DNA of 64,000 bases, taken from positions 248,001 through 312,000 of the forward strand of contig NW_027307651.1 of the NCBI RefSeq assembly GCF_964275005.1, in the 5' to 3' direction. The notes beneath the pieces were generated by a model that worked only from the letters and a program-made list of their open reading frames with translations, searched no databases and had not been told where the DNA came from. The stretch's first letter is position 1; each line of letters starts with the position of its first letter. The translations under genes were made by a program, and so were the position numbers. Source of the DNA: Diadema setosum (taxonomy: Eukaryota; Echinodermata; Echinoidea; Diadematoida; Diadematidae). This document shows positions 10,340 through 22,130 of the stretch, one piece after another.

Positions 10340-13300
10340 GGCGCTGAAAATTTTTATTCCAACGACGATCACGCAAAATTTATGATACTTTATCAATGAG
10401 CTAAAATGATCACATATCGAACTTGAAACCTCTCTAGTGATGCGTGTGTGTACTCTTACAACGGTTATTGGCCTCATTAATGAATTCATTCAAATGATTA
10501 TAACTTTCGTTCCCTGGTATGTATGTGACTTGCTGTTTAAAGTTCATCTTTGGAGATATAGTAGGGCCTAAGTTGTCAATTATTCTCGTTTTTATAAAGT
10601 CGACAATTCCTGTGATAATTAGCCAAATGTATGTAATGCGTAATATTATTTCCCTGGTTAATAAAAATTATTGCCCTATTTACTTATGATGGTTTGGGCC
10701 GTGACGGCGCGGAGAGAAATCGGAAGACAAACATTATTATTATGCCCAAATAGCTCGTGTTCCCTTTGGAGGACATTCTGACTCTTGTCATCTGTGTATT
10801 TTTCAGAAGTAAGACCTATTTGAGAAAGTGACGGAAAGCTGTGTCGCTACTCAAAAGTGTGCTTCTTCATTTTTTTTTTATCAGAATGTTTGTAATGATA
10901 GCTGTTTGTCGTGTATTACGTGTAGCTGACATGTGAGAGGTCAAGTCTGCAAAGAATTTGGCTAACAGCATTGCGAAGTAGCAGCGCTCTAATTGCCTAT
11001 TGAATTGTGTATTGTGAGGAATTCGAATGAAAGAACTCGGGCGACACTGTTCACGCCTTTTATCCGAGTAAACCCCGCATCAACGAAGCCTTGAACAATG
11101 AAAGGTAAACTTCCTGCTATCAAGGGGTGGATAATCACGCAACCAGTATTCGTTCTTCGCCATTGATAGCAGAATCAGTGACATACTGTAATGGAGCAAC
11201 AGTGTTGGAGGATCGGCATTATATATGCTAATTTGTAAAATAATTTTTCAGTCCCCTTTTGTGTTGAGAACCACAGTCAGGGACGCTAACTTACTTTATC
11301 TCTTACAAGCTATCGTTACTATCTTAAAAAGCGATCGCGGAATCAGTTCTTCTGCGTGACACCATAGGCTTTTATAAAAGCATACCAAACTTAAATTGTT
11401 TACCTGTATACACTGGTATAGAAATGGCGGGAATACACACTTATCGCAATAATCCGGATTTGAGAGTGATACACTCTACTATTTTTCTTCATCTTTACCC
11501 CGACAAAGACCATGGTAATTCAAAACAAACAAACAAACAAACAAACAAACAAACAAACAAACAAACAAGCAGTTGCATTATATCAGAACGTACAGAATTT
11601 TTGTGTTTCATGTATGTATAGGTCATCTCTTGATATATAGTAGGCATTTGTTGTCGTTTTTTATAGCGTTTCCTAATAAATGCCTTTAGCGAAAACCCAA
11701 CACAACTTTTATCAAGGAGGGAAGGGAACTTAAATTTGAATATAACATAGTTTACAAAAATCAGACATGTAAATAAGGCAATCATATTATACATCCGCAT
11801 GGCCGATTGTAATCTCTTACTTTGACTATTAAACATGATCGCCTGCATTTACATGCTTTTTCGAATTTCTTGAACTTTGCCTCATTTCCTCTTTTTTTTT
11901 AACAATTGCTCGCAATATTTAAAAATCGTAACACAGTCTGCTATCCCACAATATAATGTTCCATTTGATTCGGCACTTTGTTGGTCGGGTGACGCCAAAT
12001 GTTTGAAACTCGAGCGATGATACATGGCATTTTGTTTGTTGGTTTTCGTCTCATCGCTCAAAAGAATTTTGACTACGATTACAGAGGTATCATCTACAAG
12101 ACTTAACTGATGGTTTACAGAAGTGATCATCAATTCAGTAAGGATAAGTCAACAAGTCATGAATTCTCTTTACCCATCATGTCTAATCGCACTACGACAT
12201 TGTTGAGGTAACTGTGCCTTTTAAATTCTCATAGTTCAAACTAATTCTTGACATAATCAAAACAAATATCTTCTTTTATATAATTTCTCAAAATACTCAA
12301 AAGATGGCCTAAGTCAAAACTTTCTACAAAGATTGCATACGGCAATCTTTACTGGCCTAAACAAGTTTTCTAGAGCTATCAGTTCCCCCTATGACGATGA
12401 CTTCGATTGCGTTTTGAACTTGTAACGAACAACTTTCAAAACGGCTATTACCTTTATAGTTCGATTAATGAACAAGTCTTTTGAATTCATAACCAACATT
12501 CGTAATCGTAACCATCACAGTAACATAATCCTGTCAATAATAGTTGGAAAATGTAAATGCTATAATGATAGCGCAAAATAATGATTAAGTAACGATTATC
12601 TTCATACATTCTAATTCCTAAGTGATGTCGCTACGAAAATGACACATGGATTGACTACTGCTTCAAGCAAATAAAAGTAAAAAGGAATGGGATATACTTC
12701 TAACGATAATACCACGCCGTAAAATGCATTCCACTGTATTTGGTAACGTTTGCTTACGTTTCTGTGCGCTTTACGTACGGAAAATAAAAGGCAGATTGAT
12801 GCTGTTAACATGCTAACGCACAACGCATTAAAATACATCGTGCACAATGTAATGTTTTAGTATACGGTTTGAAACTTTGAATTTGCGAGTCCTTTATAAA
12901 GTTATAAGGGTTATTACATTATCAAGCAAAAATTAAAGTATTTAGGGTTTCGGATTTGCTCAGAAGACTAACAATGCTATATACATGTATGACGATCGTT
13001 CGCAACAGAGACAATCCGCTTCAATAGAAATACAAAGTAATTCTGTTTCATAAATTGAAAGGGAAACGTAAAGAAGTCAACTTTTTAACTGCATTTAGCT
13101 TTCTCACCAATTGAACTTGATTTGATCTGCCATGCATGATATCGCTGTGTACAGTGTGTTCTATTAATTCTATTAAATTATTTAATTGGCGTGCCTGGTT
13201 TTTTTTTTTTATTTTTTTATGCAAAATATTACCGGTAAGTATAAATTCATAATGTTTGTACATATGACATGTTCGTTGTTTTGTATTTTCATTTTTATAA

Positions 13301-13780
13301 TATATCACGTGTCCATTATCTGATTTTGACCACGAAAATATGGCGACTGTTTAAATGCGGAGTATGTACTGGAAAACTAATGTCTCCTGCCAGTATAGAC
13401 AAACTAATTTCTAGTCTATCCCCGCTTGAAATGGAAATAGAAAAAAAAAAAAAAAAAAACGAAGTTCGACTTTCAGCACATTTCAAGCGTTTTGTATAGT
13501 GCCTGATACATGTAATGGACACAATTCTTTAGCGCATAAGCAATCACACAACTTTCGGGAATACATGTATGTCTTAATGATTGTATCTCATGGAAGAAAA
13601 CTCGTCTCCTTGCCTCAATTTTAGCTTCTTCCTTTTGAAGCTTGCGGGAAAGAAATAGTTGAACATCAATCGCAATCATAAAGAGAGACACATCCTTAAA
13701 AATAAACACAGGAGTACTGAGACACACTACGAAATAAAAACGGGCCTTTTATCACTATTGACAACGCATGACATTAAAAT
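10340..13780. other. No gene recognised; one tetranucleotide repeat
   Basis: I find no exon or element with clear ends. Visible items are a CAAA microsatellite at about 11524-11568 (11 or more copies) and a run of 19 A at 13441-13459. Short reading frames on either strand lack family resemblance and mostly read through low-complexity sequence. Confidence 0.4.
11524..11568. repeat. (CAAA)n microsatellite
   Basis: Uninterrupted CAAA repeats within otherwise unique AT-rich sequence. Confidence 0.95.
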
Positions 13781-13784
13781 GCTC

Positions 13785-13935
13785 TTTTTTTTTGGGGGGG
13801 GGGGGTAATACAATTGATTGTTCTGAAGGTTCGTTAATCACACAATGAAATATGGTTCGCTATTAGCTTAGGTTCGTTAACAAGAAAATCAAATGCGGTT
13901 CCTTTTCCGGTGGTTCTTTTACCCGAAAGTAATCA
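13785..13935. repeat. GGTTCGTTA-type dispersed repeat after a T/G homopolymer
   Basis: After TTTTTTTTT and a run of 12 G (to 13805) come diverged copies of GAAGGTTCGTTAATC, ATGGTTCGCTATTAG and TAGGTTCGTTAAC. The same motif recurs at 27790-28080 and 62022-62190. Confidence 0.5.
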
Positions 13936-15111
13936 AGCAATCATTTTTATTTTAGTAAGGTTTGTGAATACAAAACGAAATGAAGAAGGCCTAAGTATTA
14001 ATTCCGAATTATCTATCTCAAATGCAGAAAGACTGTAATTGTAAATGTGATGTAAAAACATTAAGCTTAAGCCACAAGTTAATATAATGGTTCTTTATAT
14101 GCTATGGTATTACAAAAGTGACCGAGAATAAGAAGTATATTTATGATACAATCATATAAACCCAACGTGAAGCTGTCAGGCCTACATCAATCTTTGCTTC
14201 TGATACGTATAGTATGTGCAGCATTGGCAAGTGTGATAAGCGATAATTACTGTGGACGCAACGTCTATAAAGGAATGTGCCTAATATGACGGGAATTCAG
14301 AATGTTACGACTGTATACAGCTGCAGCAGAACAGACGCGAAAGCAGTCTTTGATGCTCTGCAACATTACGACTTGTGCATAATTTGAGGGTTTTTAATAC
14401 AGGCAAAGAACACAATCTCAAAAGACGACTATCGTTGATTAACTTCATTGATTTTCTCTACCGATGCTGTCTTTTGAACTCCCGCCTACAATGGATTCAC
14501 AGGTTCTATTTAGCTATTGGTACTTGCTAAACGTTTCCATTGACAACAACATGAGAGGAGAATGGAAGCGATCAACGCCCTCACTAAAAGACGCTTGTCG
14601 TAATACGCATTGCGTGCCCTTTTTCTTTCTACTGTTTCCTATTGTTCGTGAGTTCAAAACTTACGGCAAACTACACCGCAGCCGAAACACAACGCGTACC
14701 GACTCATTCATGCGGCGGCAGCGGCACGGACATAGACGCATCGAAGTTTACATTCGGGCTGCCGTATTGGTCAGAATCGTTAATGATAGACCTGTCCTGC
14801 GATTGGTTAATTATCTTACACACCCAAGCTATCGCCTTATATGGTAGTGCGTGCGATGGAGCGTAAACGCCGTCGCTAAGCAGGACTGTTGTATTGTTTC
14901 GTCCCGTGAAAGAAACAGGTCGTGAGCTCGAACATAGCCTGAACTTTGAAAGCGATTTTCTCCGTTATTTAGAAAATGGACTGACATCATAAGCGTAGTT
15001 AATATTCGTTTTTATGATCTATAGGGATGTCGAAATGAGTTGTATCATATATCAGTGTAAAGCTTAGAGTCTGTAGAATTCACATATAGGCATAACTACG
15101 ATTTCATTTTT

Positions 15112-15147
15112 TGCGACTTTTGACTCATTCCGACGGAGCGCATCACA
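15112..15147 (-). repeat. Right terminus of a TGTGATGCGCTCC TIR element
   Basis: Read on the minus strand it begins TGTGATGCGCTCCGTCGGAA and continues TGAGTCAAAAGTCGCA, matching the 9846 terminus at most positions. The GC-richer sequence at 14580-14990 is then probably inside a transposon rather than a gene. Confidence 0.45.
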
Positions 15148-15841
15148 AATGGGATGAACTAAGATGGGTATAACATCCTCCACCGTTCGAAAAGCTGCCG
15201 AATAGTCGTATTTATAATTATGATAGAAATTGTTTTAATCCACTATTTCTGCAATGTCTGCATAATATTTTCCTGAGAGACTCAGCAATAGAATTTTGTA
15301 TTGAATTGAATTTGAATTTAAGTTGAAATGAATTGAATCGATTTGAAGAATATGAAGCAATGCGAGCAACTCGCGCTTTCGAGTATTAAAATATGATAAA
15401 AAAAAAAATCACTATTCATGCTGTCCAGTATTGGAGGACTCACCAACCGTACAAACAACACTGAATTTTGAAGATGGGAGCAGAAAATGGTACTCCATGC
15501 AATGGGCACACTTCAAACTTTGTTGCAGACGACTCAAAGACGTGTCCTCAAAGTACGTGAGTATGAGGTGGGATGTATAAAATTGAAAATATCCAATCCA
15601 AAATACTCATGTGGTTACCCCTCGGCAACTAAGTCCTTGTCTCAAAGTTTTATCTCAAAGACATTTTACTTTTGAATAGATTAAACTTTCCCGTGACAAA
15701 TCAGATTCAGAATCATCTGTTGAAAATATTGTTAATTTTTCGTTGTACATACTTTCTGGTAGTGACGCCAGAAGCTATGCTATGAATTGTTATTATTCAG
15801 AACTACAAAAATGATAGCTTTTCACTAACCTGATATTATAC

Positions 15842-16180
15842 CTTTAGGCAAAAGAGTGATTTCTGTCGCCGACGTTCCATTCACCGAGTCACCGGTAGCT
15901 GTGCACACGAAGGTTTGCTTTGTCCCGTGATTGGCCGAAACATTGATTTTCTCGAACCGCTCATATGTGTCGTCAGATAGTGTTGTCTGTCTCGAGGCCA
16001 CGGACTTCCGTCTCTCTCCAGACTTTTCAGCCCACATCATAGAAATGTCAGGCTTGAATCCACTCACGACACACGTAAGCATAACGGAAGTAACGCTGGA
16101 GGGAGTTTGGTACGTACATCGGTTTTGACTGGACTGACACTTATTGACGCATTCTTCGATTATATGGCTTGATGCCATCG
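15842..16180 (-). CDS. Ig-domain exon with C1-like motif, intact
   Basis: On the minus strand the acceptor TTTCCCTAG precedes 16180 and a donor GTATAA follows 15842. The 339-bp exon is phase 1 at both ends, as usual for Ig-domain exons. The 113 codons contain RCTYQTPS, then the first-cysteine strand LTCVVSGFKPDISMMW, then TYERFEKINVSA and the second-cysteine strand TFVCTATGDSVN. The C-x-V-x-G-F-x-P...W spacing resembles vertebrate C1-set domains; I-set and other Ig types with GxxP after the first cysteine remain possible. It is the undamaged paralogue of the exon at 7946-9063. I found no membrane exon for this strand downstream, and the nearest minus-strand Ig exon is the V-set at 37295-37594. 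Function beyond extracellular recognition or adhesion is unknown. Confidence 0.75.
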
Positions 16181-16228
16181 CTAGGGAAACAAGAAGTTCA
16201 TAAGACGGCACACAGTTTATACTAAAAC

Positions 16229-16269
<41 letters not shown>

Positions 16270-16468
16270 GTGAAAACGTTGAACGATGTACAATTGGGCA
16301 AATCAGGGGTCAAATTAAAAAAAAAAAAAAAAAAAAACGTCAGTCACTGATATAAATATATCTCAGTCAAATGTCATTGATATCAGCTTTCTTGGAAACC
16401 CGATTATACTGGGATATCTCCAAGGGTGTTGTTTTTATTCAAGATTAGATAGAAGTGTGACATATTGG

Positions 16469-19400
16469 CGAACGTCTCTGACTAAAATAAGCATTGTTTT
16501 AGTGAAAATTCAAATGAAGGGTAGCCAAACATTCAAATGAATATATTTTCATCTTGTTCATGCTTTTGAAGACTGTGTTAATTTGTTCCTAAAATATTGT
16601 TTACCTCCTGTGAAGTTTGCAAAAGCTACTACACACGGAAGTTAGAGTAAAAGTGGAGTAATTGTCATTTAAGCAGAGATTTTTATATTCTTATCTTCAC
16701 TTTCATCTCATTTGAACAAAACATATAGCAGGGGTCTCATTTGTTTAAATGTTAATGTTCACTAGATACTTATAATGAATTTAGTGCATTTCGTTTGGTC
16801 AAATCCCCATGAAAGCCCTTTACAGATGCTGAAAGTAAGCCATGTTTTGATCAGAGACGTTCAGGTTTCACTCATAGACGTTCCTCAGACATAGACAATA
16901 AAAACAATGTCCTTTGATCCATAATTACGAGGTTTGTGAACAAACAACATTATTCTTTTATTAAACACATGTTTATCTTTTGTGAACAATTCAGAATGGT
17001 AATTTCAACTTGAATTATTTTTCATAATAACCGATTGTAACTACAAACCTCCAAAATTGTAAGAGGAATTTCGATTTCTACACCAAAAATCAACAACAAA
17101 CCTGTCTTTGTTATATTATTCATATCTTACAACACTTTTGAATGACAGACAAATAAAAATGACATGAAATACTTGCAATTTTGACTACCTTACCTGAAGT
17201 ATTTGTTTATATCAGAGACATTTGCTTTTCCATCAGGGACGTTTCGGCTGTAAGTTATCACTAGAATTAAACACCAAACTCCCTATTTTAAAAGATGCTC
17301 GTAACTCAACATTCCACATTCATTGAGAAATCATTTACCGAGGTATATGTCAAGAATTGTTTTTGTTTATGATGACCACTACTTTGTATTTCACCTTCCG
17401 GTGCATGCGAAGGTGTGCCCACATGCTATCAATATTGTATATGTTTTCTTTCAAATGTAGTCCAAATCTATAACAAAGGTAAACACGAATTTACTAATAT
17501 TATCTTAATTTGACCACTATACCTCAAATATGATTGTATGTGTATGTCAGGCCAGTTCGGATTTTTATTAGGGACCGTACCTGGGCCACTGTTATGATGT
17601 CGTCTCAGAAAGCTGTAATTAACCTATGCTCATCCTAGAAGCATCAAATTCCGCTGTGCTTTTTTGTATACTATGGCAGATATAGATTGTAAACGCCAAA
17701 CTCAAAAAATATCAACGGTGTGGTACAGCAAACGTTTGACCAAAAATGAACTGAAAACCTCTTTCAAGAGGTTGACAGTGATAACATTACAATAGTTATT
17801 GTATCACATTTTACCTGTCACATCGCTAAGGGATTGTCAATCCTTCTTTCTACTCGAAGGCGATACATAAGTATAGTGTTGTAGAGGAAACTAAGTAAAG
17901 TTGCATTCTTAATAGACATTTTCTTGTTTCATCATAGATGTTAGTATTTTTCCTTTTCTCATGTATTTGGCTTACAAACCTCAAAAATAATACCACAAGA
18001 ACATCTCACCTTACTTCTAAGAGAAAAGGAGTCATTACAGGGGCAATTCAGCCCAAATATGAGCTAGCCGCTGATAAGAAAGAATATAATCTTACGGGCT
18101 CAAAAAAAAAAAAAATGAAGTTATGACGTATTGAAGTTTCGCTCATTTTTCAGGAAACAGTTTTTGAACGGTCATTATGAATATGCTAATGGCAAATTGA
18201 GCTTGTCATTCCCTCACAACTTGCCATAATGTTTGCACTTAAACTTTTGAAATTTGAAGTTTTTCATTCAAACATAATTATGCCCGAGGCTTTAATCCGG
18301 GTATATCTAACTGATTACTATTCTGAAGGTAATCAACCAGGAATAGCATCATGTTTCAGATTTCAAAGAAAGAAAAATTGAATGTTCGTTATTTCTTGTA
18401 CACGATCAATGGAAAACTTTGAAGTTATGATATGGTTAGCTCCCTCATTTGCATATTCTGATCAACTGTACGAGAACTTGTTTGCTGAAATTAGCAAAAC
18501 TTCAAAAAGGCAGTTAATTAAGGTTGCAATTAGGCACAATTAAGGGTGCAAGTATGCACCGCAGGTGTACTGCTATTGTTACAAATTAGGTGCAAATTTG
18601 AACATTTATTTCTTAGCGTGTAAGCCTCAGATTTTACAGCCTCAAAAGCAAACGTAGTGATGTGCATTAAAAACAGAGTCCGCATTATAACATTGAATTG
18701 TATTTCCCCTGCACTTGGTATTACATGTCCTCAATCAGTGCATGGTACCGACTGCGTCGCTTGCTACCTGAAACAGGGGTTGGGATAGTCATTATTTTGT
18801 AAACAGATGGCACCTCCAAAATGTCCGTCTGGTCTTGCCAGTACCACGGCCGTGGTCTGGAACTTGTAGGCTCCATGAACATGACTGAGCCTAAAGATCC
18901 TGAGTAGGACGAAATTCTAATATTCGGAGCATTTAAAATCCATCCGGTCTTCCCATCTTGCTGTAAGAAAAAGAAGATAGAGTTAAAATGATACTAAAAT
19001 ATATTTATCATGCACTGGAAGAACAATGTACGCACAAATGAACGTCTCTGATCAAAATTATAAAATCAACGTTGTTTTTAGATTGCGTAAATTACCTAGA
19101 ACGATGTATGTATACGAGGGCCATATACTCTGGAATAATGAAAGATCTACTCCTTATTGTAGTAGTTGAAAATGTGTAAAACGTTCAATGTAACGTCTCT
19201 GACGTAAACATCTTTGCTTATCAGTACTTAATGGGTTTGATTTTTACAAGATATTGGCATTATATTTGGATTGAGGAACCTATGTGCTACAAACATAGGC
19301 ACCAATTCGCCATGGTGGGTCATTGATATTGGTTTGAGAGCAGATCCTATTTGTTCAGAGAACGTCTCTGACCTAAACCTGTTTTTCTTACATTTCTGCC

Positions 19401-20416
19401 TCTCTCACAAAAAATATGTAAACTAAAGTGACTACTACATAATAATCATAGACTATTGACCTATTACTAGTCATAAAACATATTTTCTGTCCTTGCAATG
19501 TGTTTACACTTGCTCAATCAACAGAAAATCTTTCAGGAAGCTTCATTTTTGTTAATATTACAACACGCCAGTGTTAACTTGGTTCTACTTGTTCCTATAA
19601 TAACTGAGCCCATCCAGACATAAATTTACTTTAATGTTCTCATAATGTGTATAGTGGATGTCTTTATTTCATGAAACAGTAATTTTCAGAGACGTTTTTC
19701 ATTTTGCTCAGAGACGTGCGGTCTTTGATTTTCGTGCAGATTCTTACATATTTGCTGTCTATCCTTTTTTAATTTACCTCTAATCCAAAGATTACATTCA
19801 TAATTTCACAAATGATACTGATTGGCAAATCTAGGGAATGATAATTCTAATAAATCGGCACAAACACCAGGAAAGGTTTTGTTATTACTCACATTTTCAA
19901 GATTTGTGGGCATATTTGTCGTTGAACTGTGCTGACTCGATTCCAGGATGGCTCGTCAGTGCGTAAAATAAGCACGCATATAAAATATCATGCAGCGCGA
20001 AAGTGTCAGATGAGGGAATATCCCTTCAGAGACTTTCAATCAGGGACATTCGTTTTGATCAGAGACATTCACCAATTCGGGTTTTCAACCAGAACTCACT
20101 TTTGTGGACGGTATGCTACTAAAGTTGCCAATCATCATACTCGACTGGCTCACACTGACATACTGATAACCACTTTTTATCTCAAGCATAATCCACTTTC
20201 ATTAATGTAGCCATTAAACAACTGAACATCTCTGATGGTTATTCAGTATAATTTTCTTTAATGAGCCACCACACGATTATTTCACACAGCTCACTCACAA
20301 AATTTTGATGGAATGGTAGAATTGATAAGACGCTAAATAAATATGGCCTTACATGTTTTCATAGTCATCCTGAATCTTTGGCGTCATGGAAAACATAATT
20401 CATTCAGAGACGTTCT
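16469..20416. repeat. Cluster of about 15 TCAGAGACGTTC-like motifs in both orientations
   Basis: Copies of TCAGAGACGTTC, or close variants, occur near 16471, 16851, 16872, 17212, 17233, 19041, 19191, 19361, 19684, 19709, 20026, 20040, 20060, 20224 and 20404. The surrounding sequences differ, so this is not a simple tandem repeat. Orientation is mixed. The cluster coincides with the TIR-bounded 16.3-20.8 kb unit. Confidence 0.75.
18721..18960 (-). CDS. Possible 79-codon terminal exon, unidentified
   Basis: On the minus strand a good acceptor (CTTTTTCTTACAG) precedes 18960. An open frame of 79 codons then runs to TAA at 18721-18723, assuming a phase-0 intron. The peptide begins QDGKTGWILNAPNIRI, has a middle part SRPRPWYWQDQTDILEV and ends with basic then acidic residues, SKRRSRYHALIEDM. 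An AATAAA-type sequence lies about 115 bp downstream. It has no cysteine pair and no family I recognise. A balanced amino-acid composition, rare here in AT-rich sequence, and the splice signal argue for coding; absence of any identified upstream exon argues for caution. It lies inside the motif cluster and could be part of a mobile unit. Confidence 0.4.
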   Translation of the reverse strand, partial: QDGKTGWILNAPNIRISSYSGSLGSVMFMEPTSSRPRPWYWQDQTDILEVPSVYKIMTIPTPVSGSKRRSRYHALIEDM

Positions 20417-20810
20417 TTTTCAGACATAAGTGAATTCAACGTTTCCTGATAAGATAAACGATACACACGTTGATGGCAGAAGTACTTGATTAAATAGTTG
20501 AAGTGTGTGGGCTTACTCACAAGGAAAAACAAAGCTGTAGAATTGCATTAGAACAAAAATTAAGACGTGTGATTCTGGGATTTTTTCCCAAAATATGTAT
20601 TTTTGTCATTTTTTTTTCAGTTTGAAAGCATTATTTTTTTAAGAAAATGCTGTAAGAACACTACAAAGTATATATTTTCTGAAAGGTACAACCCTCCCCT
20701 ACCAAATGATACCTAAAACCATGAAAAACACCCCCAGGTGACAATTTTACAAGGGTTTGAATATCGAAAAGCCCGAAAATGGCCAATTGTACATCGTTCA
20801 ACGTTTTCAC

Positions 20811-20812
<2 letters not shown>

Positions 20813-20852
<40 letters not shown>

Positions 20853-20872
20853 ACATATATATATATATATAT
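20813..20872. repeat. (TA)n microsatellite
   Basis: Nearly pure AT dinucleotides interrupted by GTATAC, followed by a GA run. The mirror tract is at about 16231-16267. Confidence 0.95.
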
Positions 20873-20879
20873 GGAGAGA

Positions 20880-21732
20880 GAGAGATATTACATACATATA
20901 TATAGAATTATGTATATTTATATCATATTATTATTATGTTACATATTTCTACATAGTAAATATTTAATGCAGTTTCTAAATCTCTTTCGTGAAAAGACAG
21001 TTACATAACTGCCGTATGGTTTGGCATTTTACAAATACGGCTTGAATGTCAAAAAAGCATATGACGTCTATGTAGTATCCCATATTTCATGTCATGACCT
21101 TCCTAGCTATTTAGTTTTTATACTTGCAAAATTCTATTTCTGTTTTTGCCATCTTCTTAACAGAGTTATTATGAGATTTCCTTCTTATATTGGCTTAATG
21201 TATCATGATGTCGGTCAATGAATGTTCTATGCATGCTTCAAATGCGGTGATATTGTATTTTATCGTATAGGCCCCCACACTCTCGTGTATATACACGCGT
21301 ACTGCAAGTGCATCTAAAACAAAATACTATAACACATTACTCTTGCAAAGGAAAGCTATTGCATAGTTAGTGGCAATGATGGCTTTTGCGAGCAAAGACA
21401 TTTCTCCTTCGCAGAACTGAAGATATTAAATGCAACTTATAACTACTGATATTAACATTATTCTTGTTAATATAGTTTTATCTTGTTTATACAGTGAACA
21501 ATGAATTGTTATATTTCATGACACTGTTTTAGCTTAATTAAGACGTTCTTCTGTTCATTACTAGACGGAAATCTAATTATCACTTACACACACTACACCG
21601 TAACCACAACTGCAAGCCCTAATATGGAATTTAATTAGACATTATACCATCCGCACATATCAAATTCTCTTCCTTTAAATATCACGATGCTCTATTCCGT
21701 ATACTCATTAAAGAAAATTGTGAAAAGTTCGT
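20880..21732. other. AT-rich stretch, nothing recognised
   Basis: No exon-like frame with splice signals and no transposon ends seen. Confidence 0.4.
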
Positions 21733-21746
21733 TCCTTGTAAGTATT
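21733..21746. repeat. Target-site duplication of the L1 element (3' side)
   Basis: TCCTTGTAAGTATT, identical to 27394-27407. Confidence 0.9.
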
Positions 21747-22130
21747 TTTTTTTTTTTTTTTTTTTTTACAAATTTATTTATTTCCTCTTCATTATGCAAC
21801 ATAACATACAAAATCATATTACAAATCATGTTTTGTTTAACAAATTACCAACAACAACAACAACAACAAAAGATGGGTATCAAACTCTTCAACAATTGAA
21901 CAATATCCTAAAGATACAGTCAGCTTTCGTTACAATAAACTCCTTGGGCCCAGCGAAACCATCGTGATCTTGTCACTTTTGAAATCTTGCCATATCCAGG
22001 GCACAAATACCTCTGAATAGGAAAATTTTCAAACCCTGGGCCCCCCAAAAAAACTACCCCATCACGTCGGGGTTCTGCCATATGGATATTCTTTATAGCG
22101 AGAGTCGACTGTATGTTCTTCTACAATGAC

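Larger units (their letters stand above)
16268..20812. mobile_element. Putative 4.5-kb unit bounded by 30-bp perfect inverted repeats next to (TA)n
   Basis: Bases 16268-16297 (starting GGGTGAAAACGTTGAACG) and 20783-20812 are exact reverse complements, and each has a (TA)n tract on its outer side. Similarity stops just inside. This is what a transposon inserted into a TA repeat would look like, but two independent copies of a short repeat in opposite orientation would look the same. No transposase frame is visible between them. Confidence 0.4.
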
